A DNA stretch of 64,000 nt from Hirsutella rhossiliensis (taxonomy: Eukaryota > Ascomycota > Sordariomycetes > Hypocreales > Ophiocordycipitaceae): positions 8,494,001-8,558,000 of the forward strand of contig NW_025408667.1 of NCBI RefSeq assembly GCF_020360975.1, in the 5' to 3' direction. Shown piece by piece: positions 12,501-23,819 of the stretch. The notes under the pieces are model-generated. The model worked only from the letters and a program-made list of their open reading frames with translations. It searched no databases and was not told the origin of the DNA. The first letter of the stretch is position 1, and each line of letters opens with the position of its first letter. The position numbers and the translations under genes were made by a program.

Positions 12501-14560
12501 AAGATTATAATACTACTATATAACTTAATAAAGAAGGAAAAAGAATTTATATAGGACGATAAAGCTAACGAAGCTTTTAAATATATTAAGACTATAATTA
12601 CGTAAGAACTAGTCTTAACTACCTTTAATTTAAAACAATAAATCGAACTTAAAACTAATATATTAGACTTTACTTTAAGAGTATAAATCGGATAAAAGGA
12701 TAATAAAGGAAGACTATAACTAATTATATTCTACTTAAAAAAGCTATATAGTATAAAACTTAATTACCTTATCTAAGATAAAGAATTCCTTATAATTATT
12801 TAAGCTTTTAAGGAATTTCGATACTACCTTCTTAAAGTAAGTATAAAGATAAGGTCTATATAGATTATAAAAGTATCTTATACTTTATAACTATATAATA
12901 GTTAAATAGATAATAGATCTAATAGGCTAAATACTTATTAGAATTTAACTATAAAATAATCTATAAAAAAGGAATAGAAAACGGTCGAGCTAATGCCCTT
13001 AGTTAACGAAGTAACTATAATATAAGGGCACCTATAGCGAAAGGATAGCTCCTAGAAATTAACGAAAACGGGAACTACTAGTAACGATAGCTAAATATAA
13101 TATTTAAAGTATAACCTAATAACTCGACTTATTAAAAGATCCTAAAATAGATAAAAGAATATAAAGTACTAAAGGGATACGATATAGAATATTTAGAAGT
13201 TTTAATATATAAGAATAAAATCTAGATACTACTAGCGTTATAAGATAAAGTTATATAAGATATATATAAATATCTAATATATAGATACTAAGGAATCTAA
13301 AGAATAATAAAACGGATTAAACGATAATATAACTTCCTATAGCTTAAGGAAGTAGTATAATAAGTTATTAAAAATTATAAACTTTATATATAAAGTAAAG
13401 CTAAATAATATAAACTATATAAAGAATTATAACCGCTACTAGTACTAGAAAAACCATAGGATTTAATAGCTTTTAACTATATTATAAAGCTATTACTATT
13501 AAAAGAACTTATAACTAACGTTAAGTATAATAGTATATTCGTTATTACTAATAGATTAACGAAGTATATATACTTTTTACTATATAAAGAAGTAAGTAAT
13601 ATAAAAGAGCTAGTATATATATTCCTATAAATAATTATTAGTAATTATAAACTACTAAATAAGATTATCTTTAATAAAAGAAGTATATTTATAGCTAAGT
13701 TTTAGTAAGCTCTTATAGTATAATAAGGTATAAAATATAAGCTTAGTATAGCTTATTACCTATAAATAAATAGATAAATAAAACGACTTAACTAAACGCT
13801 TATATAATATTTATAATACTATATTAGCTATAAATAAAACAGTTAAGTTAAATAGCTATTAATAGCGTAACTAGCTTATAATAACTTAGTTATAGAAATA
13901 ACTAAGCTCTTACTAGTATACGCTAATTATAGATATAACCTAGAAGTATTTAAGATTACTTAATAAGGACTATAAGTAAAACGAGTAATACTATAAGTAG
14001 ATTAGCTATAAAAATTATATAAAGAAATATAATAAGAACTTTAATTCGTTAAAGAATAAATATCTACTTACTATAATTAAAAAAGATTATAGGGACTAAT
14101 CTTTTAAGAGGGAGATATAGTCTACCTTATATAACGAAATATTAAAATAAAACGACTAAGTAATAAATTAAACTTTAAGAAACTTAAACCGTTTAAGGTT
14201 AAGAAAACTATTTTAAAAGTTAACTATAAACTTTCGCTATTAATAATAATATAGATATACCTAATATTTTATATCTTATTATTAGAACTAGCGCTATAAA
14301 ACGCTAAACTATAAGAAAAAATCGAAGTTAATAACGATTAAGAATATAAAGTAAAATAGATACTAGATATAAGAAAATAAGGTTAGTAATAAGAATACCT
14401 TATTAAGTAAAAGGGATATAAACTAAAGGAAAATACCTAGGAACTACTTAAGTACTTAACCTATTATAGTTCTTTACTCTAATAATTCTACTAAGCGAAC
14501 CCTTACTTAGAAATATAAGGTTACTAAGAATAGTATCTTAGTTTAATATATCTAAGGCAC
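9600..14560 (+). pseudogene. Gypsy pol with C-terminal chromodomain (RIP-inactivated)
   Basis: Polyprotein relic. Protease: EYNLILGLL (DLILGLPWL expected) at about 11197-11225. RT: LIIDYRRLND about 11910-11945, YLDN (YLDD) about 12208-12220, SFLGFINYYQRF about 12450-12485. RNase H: DKEFL and FKEFRYYL about 12775-12830. Integrase: zinc-binding region about 13260-13400, core about 13450-13960 with ITNRLTKY (DRLTKY) and AYYLQINRQIKR (H-P-Q-T-D-G-Q). Chromodomain: about 14341-14510, reading E-Y-K-V, YLIK-KGY, ENT-ELL, LTYYSSLLQ. The chromodomain puts it among chromoviruses, which target heterochromatin. Much of pol stays in one frame; damage is mostly point stops. Confidence 0.88.
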
Positions 14561-15232
14561 TAAACGATTAAACCTCGCTAATAGTAATAGTTTCCTTATT
14601 TAATAAATAAACTAATTCGTCTTAAAAAGAACGCGTTATACTATCTTCTTTATTAATAGTTTATATACCCCGCTAAAATAACTTACTACCTTAGTCCTTT
14701 AAGAAACGCTTTTATTTCTTAATCTAAGCTAAGCGAGCTATCGCTTCCTTTAACGCTTCTTTTACTTTCTATTCGTCCGAATTAATCTTTTACTATTAAT
14801 TTATAATATAACGAACTAAAAAAAGAAAGAATATTAGTAAAAAAGAATAATAAGGAAGAAAAGGGATAAAATAAATAGGCGGACGCTATATTATACCTAT
14901 TATAAGAACGGCTTATAGAGGTATATTTAGAATACCGATTAAAACGCTCGCCGACCTTATAAGTTAGGCCTAACCGAAAATAATAAGAGTAAGGTATAAT
15001 TTTAATACTATAGATCTTAGTCTAGGATACTAGCTCCGATTATTAACGCGATTTATTAGAATTATAAGAATAGGATTTTTAAATATAACTAGATATACTA
15101 TTAATAGTCTATCCTAAAAGGATAAAGGAATAAGGAACGATATACTTACGTATAACGTAATAAGGGTATATTTATATACGGCGGCTAAGGTAGTAGGTCT
15201 TAAGGGTAAGACTAAAAGGAGGGGAGGCATCC

Positions 15233-15697
15233 TATTATAACTATAGTCTAGTAAACCGCAGGGACTAGTATATATTACGAGGGCACGTAATATAAGGAGC
15301 AAGGAATATTAAATAGACCGACGGGCTAGTTAAGTTTAAAGCGATAGGTTACTTTAGCGCTCTAACGCTCTATAGCTAGGATTATAGGATCGCTCTAGCG
15401 CCCTAGCGCTCCTAGGCGACGGGATTACCTAGTACTCTTAGCGATCTAGGAAAGCTCTTAAGATATATAAGGAAGGGATAGAATACTCCTTTAAATAGAT
15501 AGCTCGATAGCTTTTAATATAGATCTTTATTACGATTCTATCTTTAATTCTAATTACTTAGTTATAGTCTATAGTCTATAACCTCTAACTTATTACTAAT
15601 ATAATATACTTATTATTACTTAGACTACGCCCTATTATATCTACTAATATAAACCCCTTAATAGGTTTATCCCTTAAGAATAATACCGGTCGTTATA
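15233..15697 (+). repeat. 3' LTR of chromodomain Gypsy element
   Basis: 465 bp, paired with 7855-8318 and preceded by a polypurine tract. It is more mutated at CpG than the 5' LTR. Confidence 0.88.
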
Positions 15698-15767
15698 ATA
15701 CGCTTACTAGCTTAAAGCTATATTAGCTATACCCTTACTATAAGGGTAGGCTATAGCTAAGGGGGTA

Positions 15768-16252
15768 TATCGCGAAGTATAGCTTAATTTTATAGTTCTT
15801 AGAGATTTCTCTTAGTAAGAGGGACTAAGGAAGCTAAAAATACTTAGTATAAAAGAAGGAAAAAGGAGCTAAAAAGAGGTATAAAAATAAAGGTAGGGGT
15901 ATAAAAGGAAGTAAAAGTAGTAATAGCTTCTTATAAAAGTAGTAAGAGATAAGATAGATATACTAGTAACAGCTAAATAAGAAGGGGAGAACTAGTAAAA
16001 AGCTTAGTAGTTAAAAGGATATTAGTAGCTTCTTTAAGTAGGATCTTCTTTATTTATTAAGATACTAAATAAGTATAAAAAGGGGGGTTAAATAAAATAA
16101 AAAAGGAGACTTAAAGTAATATAATAATAACTCCCTTACTATAATTACTACCCTTATAAGAATTAAATATCTCTGCCTTACTTATCTAACCTTTTACTTT
16201 TAATTTTACCTTTATATATTTTTATATACTTCTTATATCTCTCTTTATAAGA
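15768..16252 (+). repeat. 3' LTR of Copia copy 1
   Basis: 485 bp, beginning TATCGCGAAG and ending CTTTATAAGA. The last internal bases of the Copia element (15698-15767, matching 29630-29697) sit between it and the nested Gypsy element, which shows where the Gypsy element landed. Confidence 0.87.
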
Positions 16253-16340
16253 ACTATAGATACCTTACCTTTAGCTATAACCCTTAAACTTATTAATAGC
16301 CTATTAAGTATACTTTTTACTTAAAAACGTACTTAATTAA
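16253..16340. other. Short unassigned spacer
   Basis: AT-rich RIP sequence between the Copia 3' LTR and the second S1 solo LTR. It ends in the left copy of the target duplication (attaa, 16336-16340). I see no gene in it. Confidence 0.5.
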
Positions 16341-17038
16341 TATAAGAATTTACCTTTATATTCTTATTTTACTATTATAAAGAAATAATAAGTATAGGGA
16401 GGCTCTATAAGATAAGCTAGTAAAAAGAAGCTCTATAATATAGTCTAAGGGAATAACCCTTAAAGATAAAAGACCTTTACTAAATATCTATAGCTTCCTT
16501 TAAGAAAAGCGGGTAAAGATAAGCCTATCTTAATAAAAATTAAAAGTTATAAAATATATAAGTTAATTATAAGTAGAACGGATACCTTATTACGTATTTC
16601 GGCTAAGTAGTTCTAAAGATATCTATAATATAAAAATAGGTAGGGCATAAAATATTCTAGTTAAATCTACTACTTATACTAGAACCTATAGTCTTACGTT
16701 AATTATTATACTATAATTAGACTACCTACTAAGTCCGGAAAATATATAATAGATAGAGCTTTTTAAGTACTATAAAATATACTATAAAGCTAACTAATTA
16801 GTCTACTAGTAAGCGAGCAATAGTCTATAAAAGATAATAGATTTCCCTAAGAGTAGTAGATAGAATAAGTAAGTTTATAAGTATCTTTTATAATACTATT
16901 CTTTTTGATATATTATTTAGCCCCTTATATACTTAATATAAATTCTAGATAAAATACTACCTTATACTCCTTTAACTACTCTTTTTACTTATACTATCGA
17001 TTACTTAATTATATACTTATTACTTATACCTTTCTATA
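16341..17038 (+). repeat. Solo LTR, family S1, heavily mutated copy
   Basis: 698 bp, collinear with 1552-2248, bounded by TATAAGAA and TTTCTATA. Flanks are attaa (16336-16340) and actaa (17039-17043), a 5-bp duplication with one C to T change. Nearly every CpA/TpG kept in the first copy is TpA here, so the pair gives a direct before-and-after view of the mutation process. Confidence 0.87.
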
Positions 17039-17194
17039 ACTAAGGATCTTAGCTATTTTAGCTATAAAGCTAGCTAAAGCTACTTTTATATTAAGGTTTA
17101 ATATTATAACTATATAAGAGAGCACCTTATAATTAATAAGGTATAATATAAAGTCTATAAAGAAATAACTAATACTTAATAGCCTTACCCTTTT

Positions 17195-17255
17195 TATACT
17201 TATAAGGCCCTTAAAGACCCTTAGGCCCTTTAAGGCCCCTTAGGCCTCTTAAGCT
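17195..17255 (+). repeat. Degenerate GGCCCTTAA-like tandem
   Basis: Several imperfect units around ggcccttaa/aggcccctta follow each other near the 5' part of the LINE. Unit boundaries are irregular; this may only be biased codon use after mutation. Confidence 0.4.
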
Positions 17256-17927
17256 TAACTATAACCTTATTAGTATTATATAGTATAATATTAATAGGTA
17301 GGAAATAGCTAACTTATTAATATTAAAGTAAGCCTTAGAAATAAAAGTAAACTTTATTTTATTATAAGAGCCTTACCTTTATAAGATCGATAATAGCTAT
17401 ATCCTTATATAGTATTTAGCTTATAACTTTATAACCCTTATCCTTTTTATTAACTTTCTTAAGCTTATTAAGTAGCTTAAGGTTATAGCTTATAAGAGAA
17501 AGGAACCTTAAATAAAAGCTAGCCTTAGCTTTAACTTTTTTTATAACCTTAATATATAAGTTATAAGGGTAAAAGGTACTAAGCTATTTACTTTTATTAA
17601 CTTATATAATAAAAAAAGTTAAAAGGGCCTTAGCTAGCTAAGGCTAGTAAGGGCCCCTTATAATAAAAAGGCTATTATTAATAGCTTAGCTTTTATAATA
17701 GCCCTTCTTATTAATAAGGGACTTTAACTTATACTACTTTTATTAAAACCCTTTTATAAAACCTTTTAAAGCCTATAAGGTAAAAGCTCTTATTAGCTAG
17801 CTCGACTACTATAAAGCTTTTTTATTAATAGACCTTAAGGTAGCTATAGAAAGCACTTATTAAAAGAAAGGCTTAAAAGAGGCTATAGTTATAAACCTTA
17901 CTTTTTATAGCCCCTTTAAGTAGCTAA

Positions 17928-18306
17928 TTTAATAAGAGTAAAGGTATATACTTAAAGTATATATAATATATAGCTAAGGATTAATAAAGTAATTAACCGC
18001 GTAATTATTTAATTATTAGTCTTATATATAGCTTTAAGGGTCTTAGGTTATTAATATAAGTCTTAGAGATTTCTTTACTTTATACTTCTTTATCTTTATT
18101 AAAGTTATATAATTAATAGTATTTACTTAAAAAGGGAAAAATAAATATTTAAATTAACTATAATTAAAAAGGATATCTAATTAAATAATCTAGGCTTTTA
18201 TAAAGTCTTTAAGTATACTTAGGAAGGGGAGGGTAAATAGGAAGCTCTAAGGGTCTTATCCCTTTAATAAGCTAATATTTATAGGGGTATAATCTTACTT
18301 ATTAAA
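17928..18306 (-). repeat. Solo LTR of the 12.6-kb Gypsy family
   Basis: 379 bp matching the reverse complement of the Gypsy LTRs at 36672-37053 and 48866-49247 (both 382 bp). It begins TTTAATAAG and ends CTTATTAAA and is flanked by a 4-bp duplication CTAA (17924-17927 and 18307-18310). It marks an excised second copy of that large element family inside the LINE. Confidence 0.9.
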
Positions 18307-19445
18307 CTAACCTAAGCTAACTTTTACTTTTTAAAGGTAGTCTAAGCCTATAGCCTTTAAAGTTAGCTTTAAGAGCTTTAATAAGCCCTTACTAGCTAGG
18401 CCTACTACTTATAACTATAGGAAAGTAAACTAAAAGGTCTTTTTAAAATACTTAGCTAAGAAAGAATAAGACCTTTTTATAGGTATAAAGAGAGCTATAA
18501 AAAAGGATAACTTAAAGGGGATAGCTTCCCTTTTAATAAGAACCTTTATAAAGGCCTAAAACGTAGTAATACTAAAAAGAAGGCTATATAAAGGATCTAA
18601 GCCTTAGTAGACTAATAAGCTAACCTTCTTTTAAAAAGCTTTAAGCTTAGCTTAATAGGCTTATAAGCTAGCCTAAGGTAATAAGAGCTAAAGGAGCTTT
18701 ATAAAGGCCTAAAATAGCTTTAAGTATATTATTAAGGCTATTAAAAAGTAATACTAAGAGAGCTTTTTAATAAAAGTAAAAAAAAAAGGATATTTTATAG
18801 CTCTTTATTATACTAAGGTTAAAGCTAACTATACCCTTCTTAGTATATTATATATAAAGGAAGGGATAAAAGTAAAAGCTAATAACTTTATAGAAAAATA
18901 TAAGGCTTTCTTAATAACTTTCTTTTTAACCTTAGACCTTAGCCTTAGACCCCCCCCCTTAGCCCTTTTTAAAGCCTAGAAAAAGAAAGGCCTTTAAGCT
19001 ATATAGGTAGTAAGAGTATAGCTAAGTAAGACTAGTTAAAGCTAAAGGACCTTAAGATTAAAAGGGCTATTTTTAGTTCTTTTAATAAGAAAGCCCTTAG
19101 CTTAAACTCTCTTAGCTTCCTCCTTATTTAATATATATATAAAGCTATCCCTATAGTTTTTAATAAGGTATATAAAGCCTTATTTAACTAAGGATATTAC
19201 CTTAGAGTATAAAAGGAAGCTATAAAAATTATACTTCTTAAGTAAAATAAGTAAAACTATACTATCTTTAAGGCTTATAAGGTTATAAGTCTACTTAACT
19301 ACTTAGTAAAGGTCCTAAAAAAGCTATATACTACCTAGCTAAGCTACTTAGTAAATATAGCTAGGCTTTTAAACCCTATATAGCTAAGGGGATAAAAATA
19401 AAAGTTAGCTATAAATATAGCCTTCCTCCTTTTATACTATATCTT

Positions 19446-20014
19446 CTTAAGGTATATAAATAATAGCGGAATTTTATAAAATTAAGGAATTAAGTAAAAC
19501 TATATATTAAAAGAGAAGAAAGAATATAAGGTAAGATTCTTTTCTAAATTTATTAATAGTATATTAGTATATAAAAAAGGTATTAAAGTTAATAATTCTA
19601 TCTTTATTTACTAGTAAATATATTACCCTATATAAATAATTATAGCTAAAACGAAGAACTTTTTATAATTAAATTTAGGCTACTATATAGCTTAGAAGCT
19701 AAGGAATTTAGTAATATATTAAGTATAACTAAAAGTATCTTAGTTCTATTAATATTTATATTTAAAGGAGGTTAGTTATACTAGTATTCTTAAGAGGTCT
19801 TAGCTAGTATTTTAAGCTAGCTCTTTTCCTTTTATTCTTAATTATATAATAACTAGTAACCTATTTAATATAAAATAATATAAAAAATAATAAGCGAATC
19901 TTACTTTATAAGATAGGATTTTATCTATAATTAATATACTACTTATTAGCTTATATAATTAAGAGAGTATATTATAGCTATATTATTTATAATAGGAAAA
20001 TACTATTCCTTATA
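19446..20014 (-). repeat. LTR family B, copy 1 (inverted)
   Basis: About 569 bp, the reverse complement of the copies at 20360-20928 and 31570-32140. It truncates the LINE RT on its left. No target duplication is visible (left atctt, right gccct), so one flank may be rearranged. Confidence 0.82.
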
Positions 20015-20026
20015 GCCCTAGAGCCT

Positions 20027-20055
20027 AAGGCCTTTATTATAATAATAAAGGCCTT
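20027..20055. repeat. Perfect 12-bp hairpin with 5-base loop
   Basis: AAGGCCTTTATT, loop ATAAT, AATAAAGGCCTT. It lies exactly between the two inverted family-B LTRs. It could be a terminator-like hairpin or a palindrome left by an inversion or element end. Confidence 0.7.
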
Positions 20056-20072
20056 TTATAAAAGTCTTTAAC

Positions 20073-20242
20073 TATTATAGGTTATAAGCTTAAGCTATAG
20101 CCTAAGCTATATAGTTATATATAAAGGGCTAGATCCTATATATATATATATAAGCTTGCTATATAAAGAAGAGCTTTATATAGCTTATTAATATTATCTT
20201 ATAAATAGTACCTATATATATACCTTTACTTACTTTATAATA
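20073..20242 (+). repeat. Short dispersed repeat (~170 bp), copy 1
   Basis: Closely matches 61946-62119. It begins TATTATAGG and ends TTTATAATA, loosely inverted ends that would suit a very short solo LTR or a MITE. It contains a near-palindromic stretch around AAGCTTAAGCTATAGCC. It has no coding capacity, and no clear target duplication is seen. Confidence 0.65.
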
Positions 20243-20359
20243 GTATAAGTTATTAACTAATAGATTTAATAGATATCTCCTTAAAAAAGGTATTGCTTTT
20301 TTAAAAGAGTACCTTACTACCTCCTAAGTAAATAAGAAGTATTATAGCTATCTTAAAAG

Positions 20360-20928
20360 TATAAGGAATAGTATTTTCCTACTATAAATAAAGTAGCTAT
20401 AATATACTCTCTTAATTATATAAGCTAATAAGTAGTATATTAATTATAGATAAAATCCTATCTTATAGAGTAGGAATCGCTCGTTATTTTATATATTATT
20501 ATATATTAAACGGGTTACTAGTTACTATATAATCGGGAATTAAAGAAATAGAGCTAGCTTTAAATACTAGCTAAGACCTTTTAAGAATACTAATATAACT
20601 AACCTCCTTTAAATATAAATATTAATAGAACTAAGATACTTCTAACTATACTTAAGGTATTACTAAATTCCTTAGTCTTAAGGCTATATAGCGGCTTAAA
20701 TCTAGTCTTAAAAGGTTCTTTTATTTAGCTATAATTATCTATATAAGATAGTATATCCGCTAGTAGATAGAGATAGAGTTATTAACTTTAATACCTCTTT
20801 TATATACTAATATACTACTAATAAATTCTATTAAAATCCTACTTTATACTCCTTCTTTGCTTTTATTATATAATCTTATATAATTCCTTAATTTCTTAAA
20901 ACTCCGCTATTACTTATATACCTTAATA
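20360..20928 (+). repeat. Solo LTR family B, copy 2
   Basis: About 569 bp starting TATAAGGAATAG, flanked by AAAAG at 20355-20359 and 20929-20933. A clean 5-bp duplication on both sides of a lone LTR argues that it is a solo LTR rather than the 5' LTR of the Gypsy relic that follows. Confidence 0.8.
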
Positions 20929-20933
20929 AAAAG

Positions 20934-22900
20934 CAATTAAAAGTATAACGGCTAGTAAGAAGAATAAGGTTCTTACTATATTAATAGAGCTATTTATAAA
21001 ACTAATATTAACCCTTATAACCTTTATAATACTAGTTATAGCGGCGGTACTATTAATATAAAAGCTACTTCCTTAGCTAACTTAAGATAATAAGCTTAAG
21101 TCCTTTTACCTTTTTCTTAGCTAGCTATAAATAAAGTTTATAATAAGTAAGAAATAAGGCCTAAATAGCTATTATAATATAGTATAGTATTTACTTCTTT
21201 ATATACTATTAGAGCCCTAAATATAGCGGATCTTTAGATTCTAAGATAAGGGCGGCCTTATAAGTAAATATAACCTATAAGACTTCTTTTAATACCTTAT
21301 ATATACGTTCGGTAATATATAAAAGTAAGAGAAGGTATAGAATAGGCTATAGACCTTTAAGTAAAGGGATAGGTAGACCTTTAGCGAATTCCTCCCTAAC
21401 TTTAAAGAAACGCTCTTATAAGTAATAAGAACTATAATATAAAAAGCTAGTATAAAGCTTATATAATTATAGAACTTAATTATACTAGCTTTATAAAAGC
21501 TACTTATCCTTATAATTATACTTACTAAGTATAGTAAGTATATAAGCTAGTTAATAAAGGTAGTATAAGGCTATAAGTAAACGCTATGTTTCTAAAAGCT
21601 ATATAAGCGTATACTATATAGCGGTAATAAAATTACCGCCCTTTTATAAAAAGAATAGCTAACTATCGATATTAATAAAGATACCTTAATATTAGCTACT
21701 TATATAAACTAAGCTAAATATAGTAAGAAGCTATCTTTAAATATCCTTTATATTATCCTATACTTTATATAGTAAGCGAAGTAAGTAATAAGTAAGGAAA
21801 TTTAAAAAAGGAAAGCTAATAGCTATTACTTATATTATAGCGCGTTTATATACTTTATATTAAAGTGCCCCTTCCTTTTAGCTAAGCGGCCTATAGCGGT
21901 TTAAGTAGTAAAGATAGAGCCGCTCTTTATATTAAATAATAAAGAGGACTTTATTCCTTTAAGCTTAAATAAAAAAGAATAGCTTTAAAGTAAAAATAAG
22001 CTCTAAAGCCTTAATTATTAGTATTAGTAAAAGAGAAAAAGGAATTATCCGCTTATATAAAAGAGGGGCTTATATTAATATAGGTTATAATTAATAACTT
22101 CTTACTTATTACCGCTCTTATAAATAAGGGCTACTAGTACTATACTATAATTAATAAGGCGCTTATATAAAAGAAATAAATACTAATAAAAAAGATTACC
22201 TTAAGGTAAGTAAAAAGCGCCTTAAGTATAATAAAAGGTATAAAAATTAAGGGTATTATATAGCTAGCTATAAAAGTTAATAGTTACTATAAGCTTATTA
22301 TAGCTTATATAATCCCTTAACTAAAGTTTCCTTTAATCTTTAAGAAACCTTAGTTATTATATATAAAGCTATACTTCGTTTTATATTAAAAGAAGCTATA
22401 GTTTTAGCTTATATAATAGTAGGCTTATTATAATAATAGTTTTATAAGTATAGGATTAAGTATATAAGCTTTATACTTAGCTTAAAAAGTCCTTACTTTT
22501 ATCTTTATAAGAACTATATAATAGGTAAAGCGGTAGGAAGGCTAAGTAGTAGTTAATATAACGGTCTATATAGTTAGCTTAGCGGATATTAATAAAGCCC
22601 TTTAAATAAAGAAGCTAAAGTCGCTTACTAAGCTATAGTAATAAATATTAAAGCGCTTTTATAACCTTTTACTACTATTTAAGTCCTAAGAAGTAAATAA
22701 GCTTAACTTATATAAGCTAAAGGTAAACTATAGGATTATACTTTATATTAATAAAAAGAGGTAGGAACTACCTATACTATTTAGACCGCTATATAGTATA
22801 TTATATATAAAGCTATTAATATTAAAAAGATACTAAGGGACCTCTTAAATAAAGGTTATTATATTATTATTATTAAGATTATACTAGTAACCTATTTAAA
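20934..22900 (+). pseudogene. Gypsy gag-protease and start of RT, RIP relic
   Basis: Gypsy polyprotein fragment. The aspartic protease region reads I-T-A-L-I-N-K-G-Y at about 22108-22134 (A-L-I-D-T-G-C expected). The pre-RT linker reads V-S-L-A-D-I-N-K-A-L at about 22573-22602, a block typical of one fungal Gypsy group. It is followed by a L-P-I-L-F-R-P-L-Y-S-I block near 22770-22800, just before the RT. The RT palm is missing: recognisable similarity stops near 22890. Stops are TAA/TAG. It has no convincing LTR pair; the neighbouring family-B LTRs carry their own target duplications. Confidence 0.72.
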
Positions 22901-22989
22901 GGTATCTAGAACTTTAACGTTAAATAAGAAGGAAAAACTAAAGTACTTAAAGGAAAACCCTCCTTTCTTTTATAGCTAGTTCGCCCTTA

Positions 22990-23640
22990 TACTAGGTCGC
23001 GGTTATAATATATTAGAATCTTATACTAGCTATCTTAGGTATCGTTATAGTTAGTTAGAATTATATTAGCCCCGCTATAAAGTAACCTTAGAAAGTAACT
23101 TCTTTATATATATAGGGTATATAGCGTTAATTAGTAGTACGAGCGTTTTCTAGTTAATAGTTAATAGTTAATTATATAATTATCTTTAACCTTATCCTAT
23201 AATAATATCTTCCTAGGCTCTACCTTATTTTTCCGCTATAAGGCTTAGCGGGCTATTTTTTATTAATACTAGCCTTTAGCCGGGCTAGTAGTTAGGTTAT
23301 CGTACTAGCTTCGCGCTATACTTATTAAGTTACTAGTATCGGCCCTAGGTTTTTATTTTCCTAGTTAGGGGGCCCGGACTAAGGTTAAGGGGAGGTCTTA
23401 ATAAATTAGTCGCTAGGTTTAAGTAGGTAAGGTCTAGGCCGGCCTACTTATAGCGGGGCTAGACTACTAGTATATTTATAAGCGCTTTTAAAAGCGCTAA
23501 TTAGCTAATTAATAAGTAGGTTAGCGTAGTTTACTAGTCCGACTAAAAATTAATCGTGCCCTTAGCTAGATTTAAACCGACTTTAGCGTTATAGCTAGGA
23601 GGCTTCCTAGGTATATAACTACTATACTATAAGGCTTAAA
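22990..23640. other. GC-richer non-coding patch
   Basis: This stretch between the Gypsy relic and Copia copy 2 keeps more G+C and CpG (for example 23240-23480) than its surroundings but still lacks CpA/TpG. I see no coding frame in it. Together with the tRNA-like sequence at its right end it could be a SINE or other short non-autonomous element read on the minus strand. Confidence 0.5.
23552..23636 (-). other. tRNA-like sequence, possible SINE head or mutated tRNA gene
   Basis: On the minus strand, a segment starting GCCTTATAGTATAGTAGTTA has a box-A-like element, a CTAGG/CCTAG stem in the anticodon-arm position, a box-B-like GGTTTAAATCT (GGTTCRANTC expected) and ends TAAGGGCA, which could pair with the 5' GCC. 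Acceptor pairing is imperfect, and RIP may have altered it. It is not a functional tRNA gene as it stands. It may also be chance similarity. Confidence 0.4.
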
Positions 23641-23819
23641 TAAAGGTTTTATATAAGTAAGTAGCTTTAAAGTAAGAGTACTAGTCTTATTTATATATAA
23701 ACTAAGGGGTAAGATATAGTTTTATTATAACTATAGGGCTTTAAATATAATAATAAAGCTAAACTACTTCCTCTTACCTTTAATCTTAAATATACTTTAT
23801 AACTTCTTAAAAGTAAAGT

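Larger units (their letters stand above)
7855..15697 (+). mobile_element. Gypsy LTR retrotransposon with chromodomain (chromovirus), nested in Copia copy 1
   Basis: A 7,843-bp Ty3/Gypsy element. LTRs 7855-8318 and 15233-15697 are 464 and 465 bp. The ends read TATTACGACC and GGTCGTTATA, fitting RIP-altered TG...CA inverted ends. A purine-rich tract (aaaaggaggggagg, about 15214-15227) precedes the 3' LTR, as expected for a polypurine tract. Flanks are atata on the left and atacg on the right, a 5-bp duplication after one CG to TA change; undisturbed Copia copy 2 has the single site at about 29632. Internal order is gag, protease, RT, RNase H, integrase, chromodomain. Confidence 0.9.
1458..16252 (+). 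mobile_element. Copia LTR retrotransposon, copy 1, with nested insertions
   Basis: Ty1/Copia element on the plus strand. 5' LTR segments 1458-1551 and 2254-2635, internal region 2636-7854, last internal bases 15698-15767, 3' LTR 15768-16252. A solo LTR interrupts the 5' LTR and a complete Gypsy element is inserted about 70 bases before the 3' LTR. The order (LTR, gag, integrase, RT, RNase H, LTR) is Copia-type. Boundaries were set by comparing three copies in this window. No target-site duplication is evident with these boundaries (left flank ttagt, right flank actat). Confidence 0.88.
17050..19445 (+). pseudogene. LINE ORF2: endonuclease and N-terminal RT (second LINE family)
   Basis: Tad1-like non-LTR retrotransposon relic. 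The APE-type endonuclease that nicks target DNA shows *EPYLYKIDNS (Q-E-P motif) at about 17365-17397 and a conserved tail (ID-KVA, KEAIVINLTF) near 17820-17905. The RT domain has AYKVISLLNYLVKVLKK (consensus AYRVISLLNCLGK) at about 19272-19322. A solo Gypsy LTR (17928-18306) sits inside the endonuclease/linker region. The palm catalytic box is missing because the element stops at the inverted LTR at 19446. Stops are TAA/TAG, with probable frame changes between blocks. It differs from the LINE at 1-1457 and 54.6-59.6 kb. Confidence 0.8.

Noticed and set aside
15114..15302. Open frame of 62 codons on the minus strand
   Set aside because: It covers the end of the chromodomain Gypsy internal region and the start of its 3' LTR on the wrong strand. 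No protein features.
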